From the NCBI GenBank assembly GCA_037783415.1, contig JAZGTN010000022.1, positions 9,686,107 to 9,750,106 on the forward strand: DNA of 64,000 nucleotides, in the 5' to 3' direction. Source of the DNA: Leptasterias polaris. Taxonomy: Eukaryota > Echinodermata > Asteroidea > Forcipulatida > Asteriidae. Positions 52,443 through 64,000 of the stretch are shown in pieces. The notes beneath the pieces are model-generated. The model was not told the DNA's origin. It ran no database searches and saw nothing but the letters and a program-made list of their open reading frames with translations. Position numbers and translations under genes: made by a program. Each line of letters starts with the position of its first letter. Positions within the stretch are counted from its first letter, which is position 1.

Positions 52443-52803
52443 TTAAAGGGACACGTTGCCTTAGATTAATTGGACGAGTTGGTCTATAAAAAGCGTTTGT
52501 AACCGTTTGTTATAAAATGCATATGGTTAGAAAAACGTTTAAAAAGTAGAATATAATGATCCACACAAATATGCCTCGAAATTGCGTGGTTTTCCTTTTA
52601 CTTTGCGAACTAACACGGTCGGCCATCCGACCGTGTTAGTTTACGATGTAAAAGGAAAACCACGCAATTTCGTGGCATATTTGTGTGGATCATTGTATTC
52701 TACTTTTTAAACATCTTTCTAACCATATGCATTTTATAACAAACGGTTACAAACGCTTTTTATTAGACCAACTCGCCCGATCCAAGGCAACGTGTCCCTT
52801 TAA
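52443..52803. mobile_element. 361-bp palindromic MITE with TTAA target
   Basis: TTAAAGGGACACGTTGCCTT at the left and its near-perfect inverse AAGGCAACGTGTCCCTTTAA at the right bound two arms of about 160 bp. The arms pair almost throughout (including ATCCACACAAATATGCC and TAACACGGTCGG). The TTAA duplication suggests a piggyBac- or Kolobok-mobilised MITE. Confidence 0.9.
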
Positions 52804-52894
52804 CAACGCTTTGCTGCTGTACTAAAGGTGTGGGGGAGTTGTTGAATGTCAACTCCCCATACATTGAGCACTGTGGCAATAGCAAAGCGTTGTT
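52803..52894. repeat. Small inverted repeat (ACAACGCTTTGCTG)
   Basis: ACAACGCTTTGCTG pairs with AGCAAAGCGTTGT, with inner GGGGAGTTG and CAACTCCCC pairing. It directly abuts the TTAA MITE. Confidence 0.75.
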
Positions 52895-53041
52895 ATTTGA
52901 GATAAACCACGCCGCTAGAAAAACCAGCATGCCAGTCAAATGGCACAACACAAAAGTGTTGTTGCACTATACACGAATGGAATAATTGGAATGATCGACT
53001 TTTGAAACTAAAAGGATTGTGCTTGTTAATTTAAACGGGTG

Positions 53042-55208
53042 TTAATCATCTTCTTCGACATCTGGTGCACTACCGACATCTCCGCCATCGTTTTCTTCAA
53101 CTTCCTGTAAAATGATCCATTCATTAACATAGGTTAAGGTGTGGCCAAAAGAAAGTAAATAAAATATACTGTTAATTTATCAATCAATTTTTGGGGGACA
53201 CCTTTCACCCATTTCAGTCTTCTCAGGTGAAGCAGCTCACTATAGCGAGTATCAATATTCAGAACTTGACCATATCGTTAAAAGTTGTTGTTATTCCGAA
53301 ATAAAGAAAATCAAAGTATTTAATCTATTCAGGCTTTTTACATTTCTTAACAGTCATGGTTAAGGATTTATTACAATTATGAACATGAATGTGCCTTCCT
53401 TCTTCAAAGTTCAATTTATAATCCATAAATTGTCCTTTATGTTGTATTTATACAGCTAGCTTTGGCATGGGGCGATCATATTATGAACGTCATATTAGGC
53501 ATGTTCGGTACTCATTTTGGTATGAAATAGAAAGAAGATTATCATAACTTATCCACTGGTACCGAAATAATATGTATTGGAAGAGAAATCTTGTGAGAGG
53601 TGGCGGAGGGATAGGGCGTTGTGTTGCATGTTCCCCGAAAATGACCCCGGTAGAGGAGGGCTATAATAATAGACTGAAAAGGCAACTATATTGTGTATAA
53701 AAATGAAATTATTGCATTCACTGGGTGTCATCATTCCAGTCTTGAAACATAAAGAATAAAAAAGGCTTATAACAATTGGGTTATTTGATTAAAGTACAGG
53801 TAATAATGTCCCCTGATTGCATGGATAGAAGGACACTTACTGTCAGTGTTCTGGCCTGGATGGTGATGGCGTGGTTCCTGAGTGGGCACGTCTTAGCTGA
53901 GTACTTGATGACGTGGTGGAGGCGGAGAAATCTTGCCGTTCAAATGAGCGTGATGATGAGGTGGAAGCAACTGAGTGTAAAACAAGGGTTGTATAATACA
54001 CAGAAAAGACAATTATTGTTGTGTATAAAACAAAATTATTGCATTTACTGGACGTCATTCAGGGCTCAAATTAACTAAAGGCAAATGACTTCAGGCTCAA
54101 ATTAACTAAAGGCAAATGACTTCCATGTCCCACCTAATTGCCTAGCCCTCAATTTCTGGCTTGTTTTTACTCCATTCAAAAGCACCTAATTGCTTTCTAG
54201 AAAGTTAATTGGTGCCCCTTTCAAATTGCCTTAAATTGCAGTGCCCTCTTCATTTCTTAATTGTTGAGGCCTGGTTTCATTACTCCCGTCCGTTAATCGT
54301 ACATGATCAAAAAAGGCTTATACAAACATAAAGGTTACTAATACTTTATATAAATCGGGTATGTCTCCTGATTGAGGCACGTATGTGATTGCATGGATAA
54401 TGGAACTTACTGTCAGCGTCTTCCTCGCTGGTGATGGGGCAGTTGGCAAGTTGATTTGGTACATCAGCCACATAGGCCTACTGGGTCGCGATTTCTGTTG
54501 CGATTGCAATAGCTTTCTTGGACTACAGTTCGGCTTCTGTGTTAGTTGTTGGCACTGAATAAATACAAAAACAAAAAACACATTACATATAATGAAACCA
54601 ACAATCTGAGCAATGGAAAATATTTAAGATAATAGAGGGTGTGTAGGGGCAATTTGCTATTTTGGGGGGGGAGTCTTCTCGTCTCCTGTGTATGCCCTAA
54701 TCATGTGTGTCAATGTGACATGCGTCCCAAATTGCATTATCAGAACTAGGCCATCATGTATCTACCAGACCACTGATAATTAAAACTTCCATGAATTTGG
54801 AGGGAAACAAGTATGCATGTGATATTGATATTGTTTGTCCTTATCCATAATCACCTTCTGATTCCCCATCAGCGTCACTATCGATATCCTCAACAAAAAA
54901 AGAAAAGAAAACATATGTGCTAGCAATACTAATTGTACTAAACTTGCCTTCAAAATTTAAACCAAATATTGTTAAAAACAGTGCAAATAGTTAAACAATG
55001 TGGTCAGAGTTCATAATGTTAGTAATTATTTATTAAAGTATTGCCTCTGTGATCCATGGAGTGGATGTCACATTGTGTTATATTTTGTGAGCAAGAGAAA
55101 ATATGGAACATTGACAATATTCTGTTAAAGTACATGTTATTGTTACTGAATATAGTTTGGTCTACTTACCATTACCAATGACCAAGCCAACCTCCTCCGG
55201 TCCGCCAT
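53042..55208 (-). CDS. Possible small acidic-protein gene, exons only partly resolved
   Basis: Candidate first exon 55208-55170 (ATGGCGGACCGG, 13 codons, donor GTAAGT) and second exon 54888-54855 (DIDSDADGESE) join in phase 0. The candidate last exon 53104-53042 is 21 codons (EVEENDGGDVGSAPDVEEDD then TAA) after TTTTACAG. Middle exons may end at GCTGACA|GTAAGT (about 54417) and ACTGACA|GTAAGT (about 53842). These belong to a locally duplicated block (53540-53760 resembles 53815-54060), but I could not chain their phases. Family unknown, and it could be an artefact of acidic simple sequence. Confidence 0.25.
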
Positions 55209-55209
55209 T

Positions 55210-55904
55210 ATCAGCCAGCCAGCCAGCCAGCCAGCACGGGTAAAGTAGATGGATGCATGTTGAATGCAAGTGTTAAAAACGACCAGCAAACAATAACTTT
55301 ATCATGCCGTAGATCATTCCATATCATTCATAGATGAGGGAAAACTGATGTATCTCCAGTATACAACAATGTCCAGTACATGATTTACTTTCAAAGCTTT
55401 GAAATACACTTGAAACTGTTCATGCAGCAGTAGGCCTACATGTACAATTGCCAAGTGGATTATCCTTCACTGGTAGAGATCACTAACCGTTTGATTCAAA
55501 TTGCTACATAGTCGATTCACCTGTAATTCGACCCTTTTGACCTGACCCACATGTACAGTACTTGCATAGAGGTTCTACAGTCAGTCAGTGCGCACTGTTA
55601 GCATGACCTGTGACCTGGCCCCAAGGATGATGAAAAGACGCTGTTGTGATATCTTGGAAGGTAGTGCATATACAGTGTACAATGTACATGTAATGTACAT
55701 TGTACATGGGGCTGGCGACTCTGTTCGTGTAAATAACTTTATGATACACATTTCAATGAGATTCAATAATGATACAGTTAATTATGTGATTTAAATGCTA
55801 TTATAAAACTGTTAATACAGATAACAATTTTCAACTAATAAACACACACAGTACACATCCGGTTTGTGGGGTCCTGTGATGTGTTTGTTAATTATAGTAT
55901 TGTC
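55210..55904. other. Subtelomeric stretch with CAGC repeat and a hairpin
   Basis: (CAGC)n occupies 55214-55236. A TACAATGTACAT palindrome lies at 55676-55706. No gene is supported. Confidence 0.5.
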
Positions 55905-56297
55905 TTTTGACGTTATTTTAACGTTCAAGTTTATAATGACATAACAATTATTTAAAAAGAACATGCTTTTAAACTGAGACATTTTAAAAACGTTTTAAAA
56001 CTGTTTTTAAAACGTTTCCTAAAAACGAAAATTGTGTCCATAATATAATGGTTTAAAATAGGTTGTGATATAACGTTCTATAAACGTTATGATTTCGTTT
56101 CAATTGTGTGTGTTTGTTTATGAGTATTTTGCAACGTTATTTTAACGTTTTTATAACGTTTTGATAGAACAATGATTTTTTTCTTTAAATCTGCTTTAAA
56201 CTGTGACGTTTTAAAAACGTTTTTAAAACGTTTCAAAAAACTAAACCTAATTAAACCCAATTCAAAACGTTTTTAAAACGTTTTGTGTTTACTGGGC
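55905..56297. repeat. AACGTTTTAAAAACGT repeat cluster, right
   Basis: This is the counterpart of 51355-51745, ending AAAACGTTTTGTGTTTACTG. Sequences between the clusters hold the MITE, LINE scrap and possible gene. Confidence 0.75.
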
Positions 56298-56820
56298 TGG
56301 TTTATATTTATCCTATTAGTACACTCGGTAAACTGACAATTTGTAATCTGACGCATATTTTCTAGTGAACCCTGAGGTGTCCCAAACCACCTCTTCTTAA
56401 CGCGTCGAAATAAATCAAGTGAGTTTGTAACTTTGTGGTTCCGTTTATACATGTCACTGTCCGGGGGGGGGGGGGGGGGGTGAGTGGGTTGTGTTACTGG
56501 GTGAAAAGTACCAAATCCAGTCGAACAAGGATTTTCCGACCATAATGTTTCCCCTGTTTGATTAAATAAATACAAACATTTCCAACTAGGTTTGTTTCTT
56601 TGGGGTTCTGTCCCGGTGCCCTAGTCTTTCTTGAAATAGTGTGTATTAGGCAAGCCTGGCAAACTGCCTACCAGTCAGCAAAATATTAGCTACGATACTC
56701 CCTCCCAAAGAAAATGTCCGTGCCTACACACTGAGCCCACCCCCATCCCTTCCCACACCTCTCCCCCACAGATCACACAACTAACAAGAGCAGTGTGACA
56801 CTAGAGGGCGCTATTTTATC
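56298..56820. other. Last unique sequence before the telomere
   Basis: It contains a G run (56463-56480) and GAGGGCGCTATTTTATC directly before the first TTAGGG. No gene is visible. Confidence 0.5.
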
Positions 56821-56872
56821 AGGGTTAGGGTTAGGGTTAGGGTTAGGGTTAGGGTTAGGGTTAGGGTTAGGG

Positions 56873-56913
<41 letters not shown>

Positions 56914-59900
56914 GGTTAGGGTTTGGGTTAGGGTTAGGGTTAGGGTTAGGGTTAGGGTTAGGGTTAGGGTTAGGGTTAGGGTTAGGGTTAGGGTTAGGGT
57001 TAGGGTTAGGGTTAGGGTTAGGGTTAGGGTTAGGGTTAGGGTTAGGGTTAGGGTTAGGGTTAGGGTTAGGGTTAGGGTTAGGGTTAGGGTTAGGGTTAGG
57101 GTTAGGGTTAGGGTTAGGGTTAGGGTTAGGGTTAGGGTTAGGGTTAGGGTTAGGGTTAGGGTTAGGGTTAGGGTTAGGGTTAGGGTTAGGGTTAGGGTTA
57201 GGGTTAGGGTTAGGGTTAGGGTTAGGGTTAGGGTTAGGGTTAGGGTTAGGGTTAGGGTTAGGGTTAGGGTTAGGGTTAGGGTTAGGGTTAGGGTTAGGGT
57301 TAGGGTTAGGGTTAGGGTTAGGGTTAGGGTTAGGGTTAGGGTTAGGGTTAGGGTTAGGGTTAGGGTTAGGGTTAGGGTTAGGGTTAGGGTTAGGGTTAGG
57401 GTTAGGGTTAGGGTTAGGGTTAGGGTTAGGGTTAGGGTTAGGGTTAGGGTTAGGGTTAGGGTTAGGGTTAGGGTTAGGGTTAGGGTTAGGGTTAGGGTTA
57501 GGGTTAGGGTTAGGGTTAGGGTTAGGGTTAGGGTTAGGGTTAGGGTTAGGGTTAGGGTTAGGGTTAGGGTTAGGGTTAGGGTTAGGGTTAGGGTTAGGGT
57601 TAGGGTTAGGGTTAGGGTTAGGGTTAGGGTTAGGGTTAGGGTTAGGGTTAGGGTTAGGGTTAGGGTTAGGGTTAGGGTTAGGGTTAGGGTTAGGGTTAGG
57701 GTTAGGGTTAGGGTTAGGGTTAGGGTTAGGGTTAGGGTTAGGGTTAGGGTTAGGGTTAGGGTTAGGGTTAGGGTTAGGGTTAGGGTTAGGGTTAGGGTTA
57801 GGGTTAGGGTTAGGGTTAGGGTTAGGGTTAGGGTTAGGGTTAGGGTTAGGGTTAGGGTTAGGGTTAGGGTTAGGGTTAGGGTTAGGGTTAGGGTTAGGGT
57901 TAGGGTTAGGGTTAGGGTTAGGGTTAGGGTTAGGGTTAGGGTTAGGGTTAGGGTTAGGGTTAGGGTTAGGGTTAGGGTTAGGGTTAGGGTTAGGGTTAGG
58001 GTTAGGGTTAGGGTTAGGGTTAGGGTTAGGGTTAGGGTTAGGGTTAGGGTTAGGGTTAGGGTTAGGGTTAGGGTTAGGGTTAGGGTTAGGGTTAGGGTTA
58101 GGGTTAGGGTTAGGGTTAGGGTTAGGGTTAGGGTTAGGGTTAGGGTTAGGGTTAGGGTTAGGGTTAGGGTTAGGGTTAGGGTTAGGGTTAGGGTTAGGGT
58201 TAGGGTTAGGGTTAGGGTTAGGGTTAGGGTTAGGGTTAGGGTTAGGGTTAGGGTTAGGGTTAGGGTTAGGGTTAGGGTTAGGGTTAGGGTTAGGGTTAGG
58301 GTTAGGGTTAGGGTTAGGGTTAGGGTTAGGGTTAGGGTTAGGGTTAGGGTTAGGGTTAGGGTTAGGGTTAGGGTTAGGGTTAGGGTTAGGGTTAGGGTTA
58401 GGGTTAGGGTTAGGGTTAGGGTTAGGGTTAGGGTTAGGGTTAGGGTTAGGGTTAGGGTTAGGGTTAGGGTTAGGGTTAGGGTTAGGGTTAGGGTTAGGGT
58501 TAGGGTTAGGGTTAGGGTTAGGGTTAGGGTTAGGGTTAGGGTTAGGGTTAGGGTTAGGGTTAGGGTTAGGGTTAGGGTTAGGGTTAGGGTTAGGGTTAGG
58601 GTTAGGGTTAGGGTTAGGGTTAGGGTTAGGGTTAGGGTTAGGGTTAGGGTTAGGGTTAGGGTTAGGGTTAGGGTTAGGGTTAGGGTTAGGGTTAGGGTTA
58701 GGGTTAGGGTTAGGGTTAGGGTTAGGGTTAGGGTTAGGGTTAGGGTTAGGGTTAGGGTTAGGGTTAGGGTTAGGGTTAGGGTTAGGGTTAGGGTTAGGGT
58801 TAGGGTTAGGGTTAGGGTTAGGGTTAGGGTTAGGGTTAGGGTTAGGGTTAGGGTTAGGGTTAGGGTTAGGGTTAGGGTTAGGGTTAGGGTTAGGGTTAGG
58901 GTTAGGGTTAGGGTTAGGGTTAGGGTTAGGGTTAGGGTTAGGGTTAGGGTTAGGGTTAGGGTTAGGGTTAGGGTTAGGGTTAGGGTTAGGGTTAGGGTTA
59001 GGGTTAGGGTTAGGGTTAGGGTTAGGGTTAGGGTTAGGGTTAGGGTTAGGGTTAGGGTTAGGGTTAGGGTTAGGGTTAGGGTTAGGGTTAGGGTTAGGGT
59101 TAGGGTTAGGGTTAGGGTTAGGGTTAGGGTTAGGGTTAGGGTTAGGGTTAGGGTTAGGGTTAGGGTTAGGGTTAGGGTTAGGGTTAGGGTTAGGGTTAGG
59201 GTTAGGGTTAGGGTTAGGGTTAGGGTTAGGGTTAGGGTTAGGGTTAGGGTTAGGGTTAGGGTTAGGGTTAGGGTTAGGGTTAGGGTTAGGGTTAGGGTTA
59301 GGGTTAGGGTTAGGGTTAGGGTTAGGGTTAGGGTTAGGGTTAGGGTTAGGGTTAGGGTTAGGGTTAGGGTTAGGGTTAGGGTTAGGGTTAGGGTTAGGGT
59401 TAGGGTTAGGGTTAGGGTTAGGGTTAGGGTTAGGGTTAGGGTTAGGGTTAGGGTTAGGGTTAGGGTTAGGGTTAGGGTTAGGGTTAGGGTTAGGGTTAGG
59501 GTTAGGGTTAGGGTTAGGGTTAGGGTTAGGGTTAGGGTTAGGGTTAGGGTTAGGGTTAGGGTTAGGGTTAGGGTTAGGGTTAGGGTTAGGGTTAGGGTTA
59601 GGGTTAGGGTTAGGGTTAGGGTTAGGGTTAGGGTTAGGGTTAGGGTTAGGGTTAGGGTTAGGGTTAGGGTTAGGGTTAGGGTTAGGGTTAGGGTTAGGGT
59701 TAGGGTTAGGGTTAGGGTTAGGGTTAGGGTTAGGGTTAGGGTTAGGGTTAGGGTTAGGGTTAGGGTTAGGGTTAGGGTTAGGGTTAGGGTTAGGGTTAGG
59801 GTTAGGGTTAGGGTTAGGGTTAGGGTTAGGGTTAGGGTTAGGGTTAGGGTTAGGGTTAGGGTTAGGGTTAGGGTTAGGGTTAGGGTTAGGGTTAGGGTTA

Positions 59901-62900
59901 GGGTTAGGGTTAGGGTTAGGGTTAGGGTTAGGGTTAGGGTTAGGGTTAGGGTTAGGGTTAGGGTTAGGGTTAGGGTTAGGGTTAGGGTTAGGGTTAGGGT
60001 TAGGGTTAGGGTTAGGGTTAGGGTTAGGGTTAGGGTTAGGGTTAGGGTTAGGGTTAGGGTTAGGGTTAGGGTTAGGGTTAGGGTTAGGGTTAGGGTTAGG
60101 GTTAGGGTTAGGGTTAGGGTTAGGGTTAGGGTTAGGGTTAGGGTTAGGGTTAGGGTTAGGGTTAGGGTTAGGGTTAGGGTTAGGGTTAGGGTTAGGGTTA
60201 GGGTTAGGGTTAGGGTTAGGGTTAGGGTTAGGGTTAGGGTTAGGGTTAGGGTTAGGGTTAGGGTTAGGGTTAGGGTTAGGGTTAGGGTTAGGGTTAGGGT
60301 TAGGGTTAGGGTTAGGGTTAGGGTTAGGGTTAGGGTTAGGGTTAGGGTTAGGGTTAGGGTTAGGGTTAGGGTTAGGGTTAGGGTTAGGGTTAGGGTTAGG
60401 GTTAGGGTTAGGGTTAGGGTTAGGGTTAGGGTTAGGGTTAGGGTTAGGGTTAGGGTTAGGGTTAGGGTTAGGGTTAGGGTTAGGGTTAGGGTTAGGGTTA
60501 GGGTTAGGGTTAGGGTTAGGGTTAGGGTTAGGGTTAGGGTTAGGGTTAGGGTTAGGGTTAGGGTTAGGGTTAGGGTTAGGGTTAGGGTTAGGGTTAGGGT
60601 TAGGGTTAGGGTTAGGGTTAGGGTTAGGGTTAGGGTTAGGGTTAGGGTTAGGGTTAGGGTTAGGGTTAGGGTTAGGGTTAGGGTTAGGGTTAGGGTTAGG
60701 GTTAGGGTTAGGGTTAGGGTTAGGGTTAGGGTTAGGGTTAGGGTTAGGGTTAGGGTTAGGGTTAGGGTTAGGGTTAGGGTTAGGGTTAGGGTTAGGGTTA
60801 GGGTTAGGGTTAGGGTTAGGGTTAGGGTTAGGGTTAGGGTTAGGGTTAGGGTTAGGGTTAGGGTTAGGGTTAGGGTTAGGGTTAGGGTTAGGGTTAGGGT
60901 TAGGGTTAGGGTTAGGGTTAGGGTTAGGGTTAGGGTTAGGGTTAGGGTTAGGGTTAGGGTTAGGGTTAGGGTTAGGGTTAGGGTTAGGGTTAGGGTTAGG
61001 GTTAGGGTTAGGGTTAGGGTTAGGGTTAGGGTTAGGGTTAGGGTTAGGGTTAGGGTTAGGGTTAGGGTTAGGGTTAGGGTTAGGGTTAGGGTTAGGGTTA
61101 GGGTTAGGGTTAGGGTTAGGGTTAGGGTTAGGGTTAGGGTTAGGGTTAGGGTTAGGGTTAGGGTTAGGGTTAGGGTTAGGGTTAGGGTTAGGGTTAGGGT
61201 TAGGGTTAGGGTTAGGGTTAGGGTTAGGGTTAGGGTTAGGGTTAGGGTTAGGGTTAGGGTTAGGGTTAGGGTTAGGGTTAGGGTTAGGGTTAGGGTTAGG
61301 GTTAGGGTTAGGGTTAGGGTTAGGGTTAGGGTTAGGGTTAGGGTTAGGGTTAGGGTTAGGGTTAGGGTTAGGGTTAGGGTTAGGGTTAGGGTTAGGGTTA
61401 GGGTTAGGGTTAGGGTTAGGGTTAGGGTTAGGGTTAGGGTTAGGGTTAGGGTTAGGGTTAGGGTTAGGGTTAGGGTTAGGGTTAGGGTTAGGGTTAGGGT
61501 TAGGGTTAGGGTTAGGGTTAGGGTTAGGGTTAGGGTTAGGGTTAGGGTTAGGGTTAGGGTTAGGGTTAGGGTTAGGGTTAGGGTTAGGGTTAGGGTTAGG
61601 GTTAGGGTTAGGGTTAGGGTTAGGGTTAGGGTTAGGGTTAGGGTTAGGGTTAGGGTTAGGGTTAGGGTTAGGGTTAGGGTTAGGGTTAGGGTTAGGGTTA
61701 GGGTTAGGGTTAGGGTTAGGGTTAGGGTTAGGGTTAGGGTTAGGGTTAGGGTTAGGGTTAGGGTTAGGGTTAGGGTTAGGGTTAGGGTTAGGGTTAGGGT
61801 TAGGGTTAGGGTTAGGGTTAGGGTTAGGGTTAGGGTTAGGGTTAGGGTTAGGGTTAGGGTTAGGGTTAGGGTTAGGGTTAGGGTTAGGGTTAGGGTTAGG
61901 GTTAGGGTTAGGGTTAGGGTTAGGGTTAGGGTTAGGGTTAGGGTTAGGGTTAGGGTTAGGGTTAGGGTTAGGGTTAGGGTTAGGGTTAGGGTTAGGGTTA
62001 GGGTTAGGGTTAGGGTTAGGGTTAGGGTTAGGGTTAGGGTTAGGGTTAGGGTTAGGGTTAGGGTTAGGGTTAGGGTTAGGGTTAGGGTTAGGGTTAGGGT
62101 TAGGGTTAGGGTTAGGGTTAGGGTTAGGGTTAGGGTTAGGGTTAGGGTTAGGGTTAGGGTTAGGGTTAGGGTTAGGGTTAGGGTTAGGGTTAGGGTTAGG
62201 GTTAGGGTTAGGGTTAGGGTTAGGGTTAGGGTTAGGGTTAGGGTTAGGGTTAGGGTTAGGGTTAGGGTTAGGGTTAGGGTTAGGGTTAGGGTTAGGGTTA
62301 GGGTTAGGGTTAGGGTTAGGGTTAGGGTTAGGGTTAGGGTTAGGGTTAGGGTTAGGGTTAGGGTTAGGGTTAGGGTTAGGGTTAGGGTTAGGGTTAGGGT
62401 TAGGGTTAGGGTTAGGGTTAGGGTTAGGGTTAGGGTTAGGGTTAGGGTTAGGGTTAGGGTTAGGGTTAGGGTTAGGGTTAGGGTTAGGGTTAGGGTTAGG
62501 GTTAGGGTTAGGGTTAGGGTTAGGGTTAGGGTTAGGGTTAGGGTTAGGGTTAGGGTTAGGGTTAGGGTTAGGGTTAGGGTTAGGGTTAGGGTTAGGGTTA
62601 GGGTTAGGGTTAGGGTTAGGGTTAGGGTTAGGGTTAGGGTTAGGGTTAGGGTTAGGGTTAGGGTTAGGGTTAGGGTTAGGGTTAGGGTTAGGGTTAGGGT
62701 TAGGGTTAGGGTTAGGGTTAGGGTTAGGGTTAGGGTTAGGGTTAGGGTTAGGGTTAGGGTTAGGGTTAGGGTTAGGGTTAGGGTTAGGGTTAGGGTTAGG
62801 GTTAGGGTTAGGGTTAGGGTTAGGGTTAGGGTTAGGGTTAGGGTTAGGGTTAGGGTTAGGGTTAGGGTTAGGGTTAGGGTTAGGGTTAGGGTTAGGGTTA

Positions 62901-64000
62901 GGGTTAGGGTTAGGGTTAGGGTTAGGGTTAGGGTTAGGGTTAGGGTTAGGGTTAGGGTTAGGGTTAGGGTTAGGGTTAGGGTTAGGGTTAGGGTTAGGGT
63001 TAGGGTTAGGGTTAGGGTTAGGGTTAGGGTTAGGGTTAGGGTTGGTTGGGTTAGGGTTAGGGTTAGGGTTAGGGTTAGGGTTAGGGTTAGGGTTAGGGTT
63101 AGGGTTAGGGTTAGGGTTAGGGTTAGGGTTAGGGTTAGGGTTAGGGTTAGGGTTAGGGTTAGGGTTAGGGTTAGGGTTAGGGTTAGGGTTAGGGTTAGGG
63201 TTAGGGTTAGGGTTAGGGTTAGGGTTAGGGTTAGGGTTAGGGTTAGGGTTAGGGTTAGGGTTAGGGTTAGGGTTAGGGTTAGGGTTAGGGTTAGGGTTAG
63301 GGTTAGGGTTAGGGTTAGGGTTAGGGTTAGGGTTAGGGTTAGGGTTAGGGTTAGGGTTAGGGTTAGGGTTAGGGTTAGGGTTAGGGTTAGGGTTAGGGTT
63401 AGGGTTAGGGTTAGGGTTAGGGTTAGGGTTAGGGTTAGGGTTAGGGTTAGGGTTAGGGTTAGGGTTAGGGTTAGGGTTAGGGTTAGGGTTAGGGTTAGGG
63501 TTAGGGTTAGGGTTAGGGTTAGGGTTAGGGTTAGGGTTAGGGTTAGGGTTAGGGTTAGGGTTAGGGTTAGGGTTAGGGTTAGGGTTAGGGTTAGGGTTAG
63601 GGTTAGGGTTAGGGTTAGGGTTAGGGTTAGGGTTAGGGTTAGGGTTAGGGTTAGGGTTAGGGTTAGGGTTAGGGTTAGGGTTAGGGTTAGGGTTAGGGTT
63701 AGGGTTAGGGTTAGGGTTAGGGTTAGGGTTAGGGTTAGGGTTAGGGTTAGGGTTAGGGTTAGGGTTAGGGTTAGGGTTAGGGTTAGGGTTAGGGTTAGGG
63801 TTAGGGTTAGGGTTAGGGTTAGGGTTAGGGTTAGGGTTAGGGTTAGGGTTAGGGTTAGGGTTAGGGTTAGGGTTAGGGTTAGGGTTAGGGTTAGGGTTAG
63901 GGTTAGGGTTAGGGTTAGGGTTAGGGTTAGGGTTAGGGTTAGGGTTAGGGTTAGGGTTAGGGTTAGGGTTAGGGTTAGGGTTAGGGTTAGGGTTAGGGTT
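56821..64000 (+). repeat. Telomere, (TTAGGG)n, about 7.2 kb
   Basis: The array is uninterrupted from 56821 to the end of the window. Only rare variants are seen by eye: TTTAGGG at about 56890, TTTGGG at about 56922 and GGTTGGTTGGG at about 63043. The G-rich strand points outward to the right, as expected at a right chromosome end. The near-perfect array and its terminal position argue for a true telomere over an interstitial repeat. The outer end lies beyond the window. Confidence 0.98.

Overview
This is nuclear DNA from a multicellular animal, and it ends at a chromosome tip. The last 7.2 kb (56821-64000) is an almost perfect TTAGGG array with the G-rich strand running toward the right end. 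The rest is AT-rich, intron-rich and crowded with transposons. TTAGGG telomeres, intron-containing orthologues of vertebrate XPA and LRRC28, an R2/Hero-like retrotransposon, a Penelope-like element, tRNA-derived SINEs and many AGGCCTA words suggest a marine invertebrate deuterostome. An echinoderm is my best guess, but that is inference and nothing in the window proves it.

Two real host genes are complete. XPA (nucleotide-excision-repair scaffold) lies on + in six exons, 16931-30351. LRRC28 (leucine-rich repeats plus a Cys-rich C-terminus) lies on - in eight exons, 46377 down to 31427. They converge tail to tail with about 1.07 kb between stop codons. For both, every exon junction has GT/AG borders and a matching reading phase. 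The predicted proteins are 265 and 385 residues, close to the human lengths of 273 and 367.

Region by region: 1-920 is a dispersed repeat with a second copy at 44983-45910. 1735-8031 is a decayed DNA-transposon-like ORF broken by two later insertions, a 3 kb element with minisatellite arms (2008-5052) and a solo LTR (6914-7692). 8.3-11.4 kb holds small repeats and a Tc1-like fragment. 11.45-15.85 kb is a tandem array of four roughly 1 kb units rich in TGACGTCA sites. 15.9-16.7 kb is a MITE and a nested foldback. 16.9-30.4 kb is XPA, whose introns hold a second copy of the same solo LTR and a 3.3 kb R2/Hero-like pseudogene. 31.4-46.4 kb is LRRC28, whose introns hold a LINE (itself carrying a solo LTR), SINEs, a MITE and a Penelope-like element. 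48.4-50.3 kb is a foldback element whose arms are inverted arrays of 21-22 bp repeats. 51.2-56.3 kb is flanked by paired AACGTTTTAAAAACGT arrays and holds a TTAA MITE, a LINE scrap and a doubtful small acidic-protein gene. The telomere follows.

I found no CRISPR, operon-like or defence system. The most unusual theme is a set of large non-autonomous elements whose ends are inverted minisatellite arrays, two of them with perfect 6-bp target duplications. The nested insertions can be ordered in time because removing each one restores a target site or reading frame.
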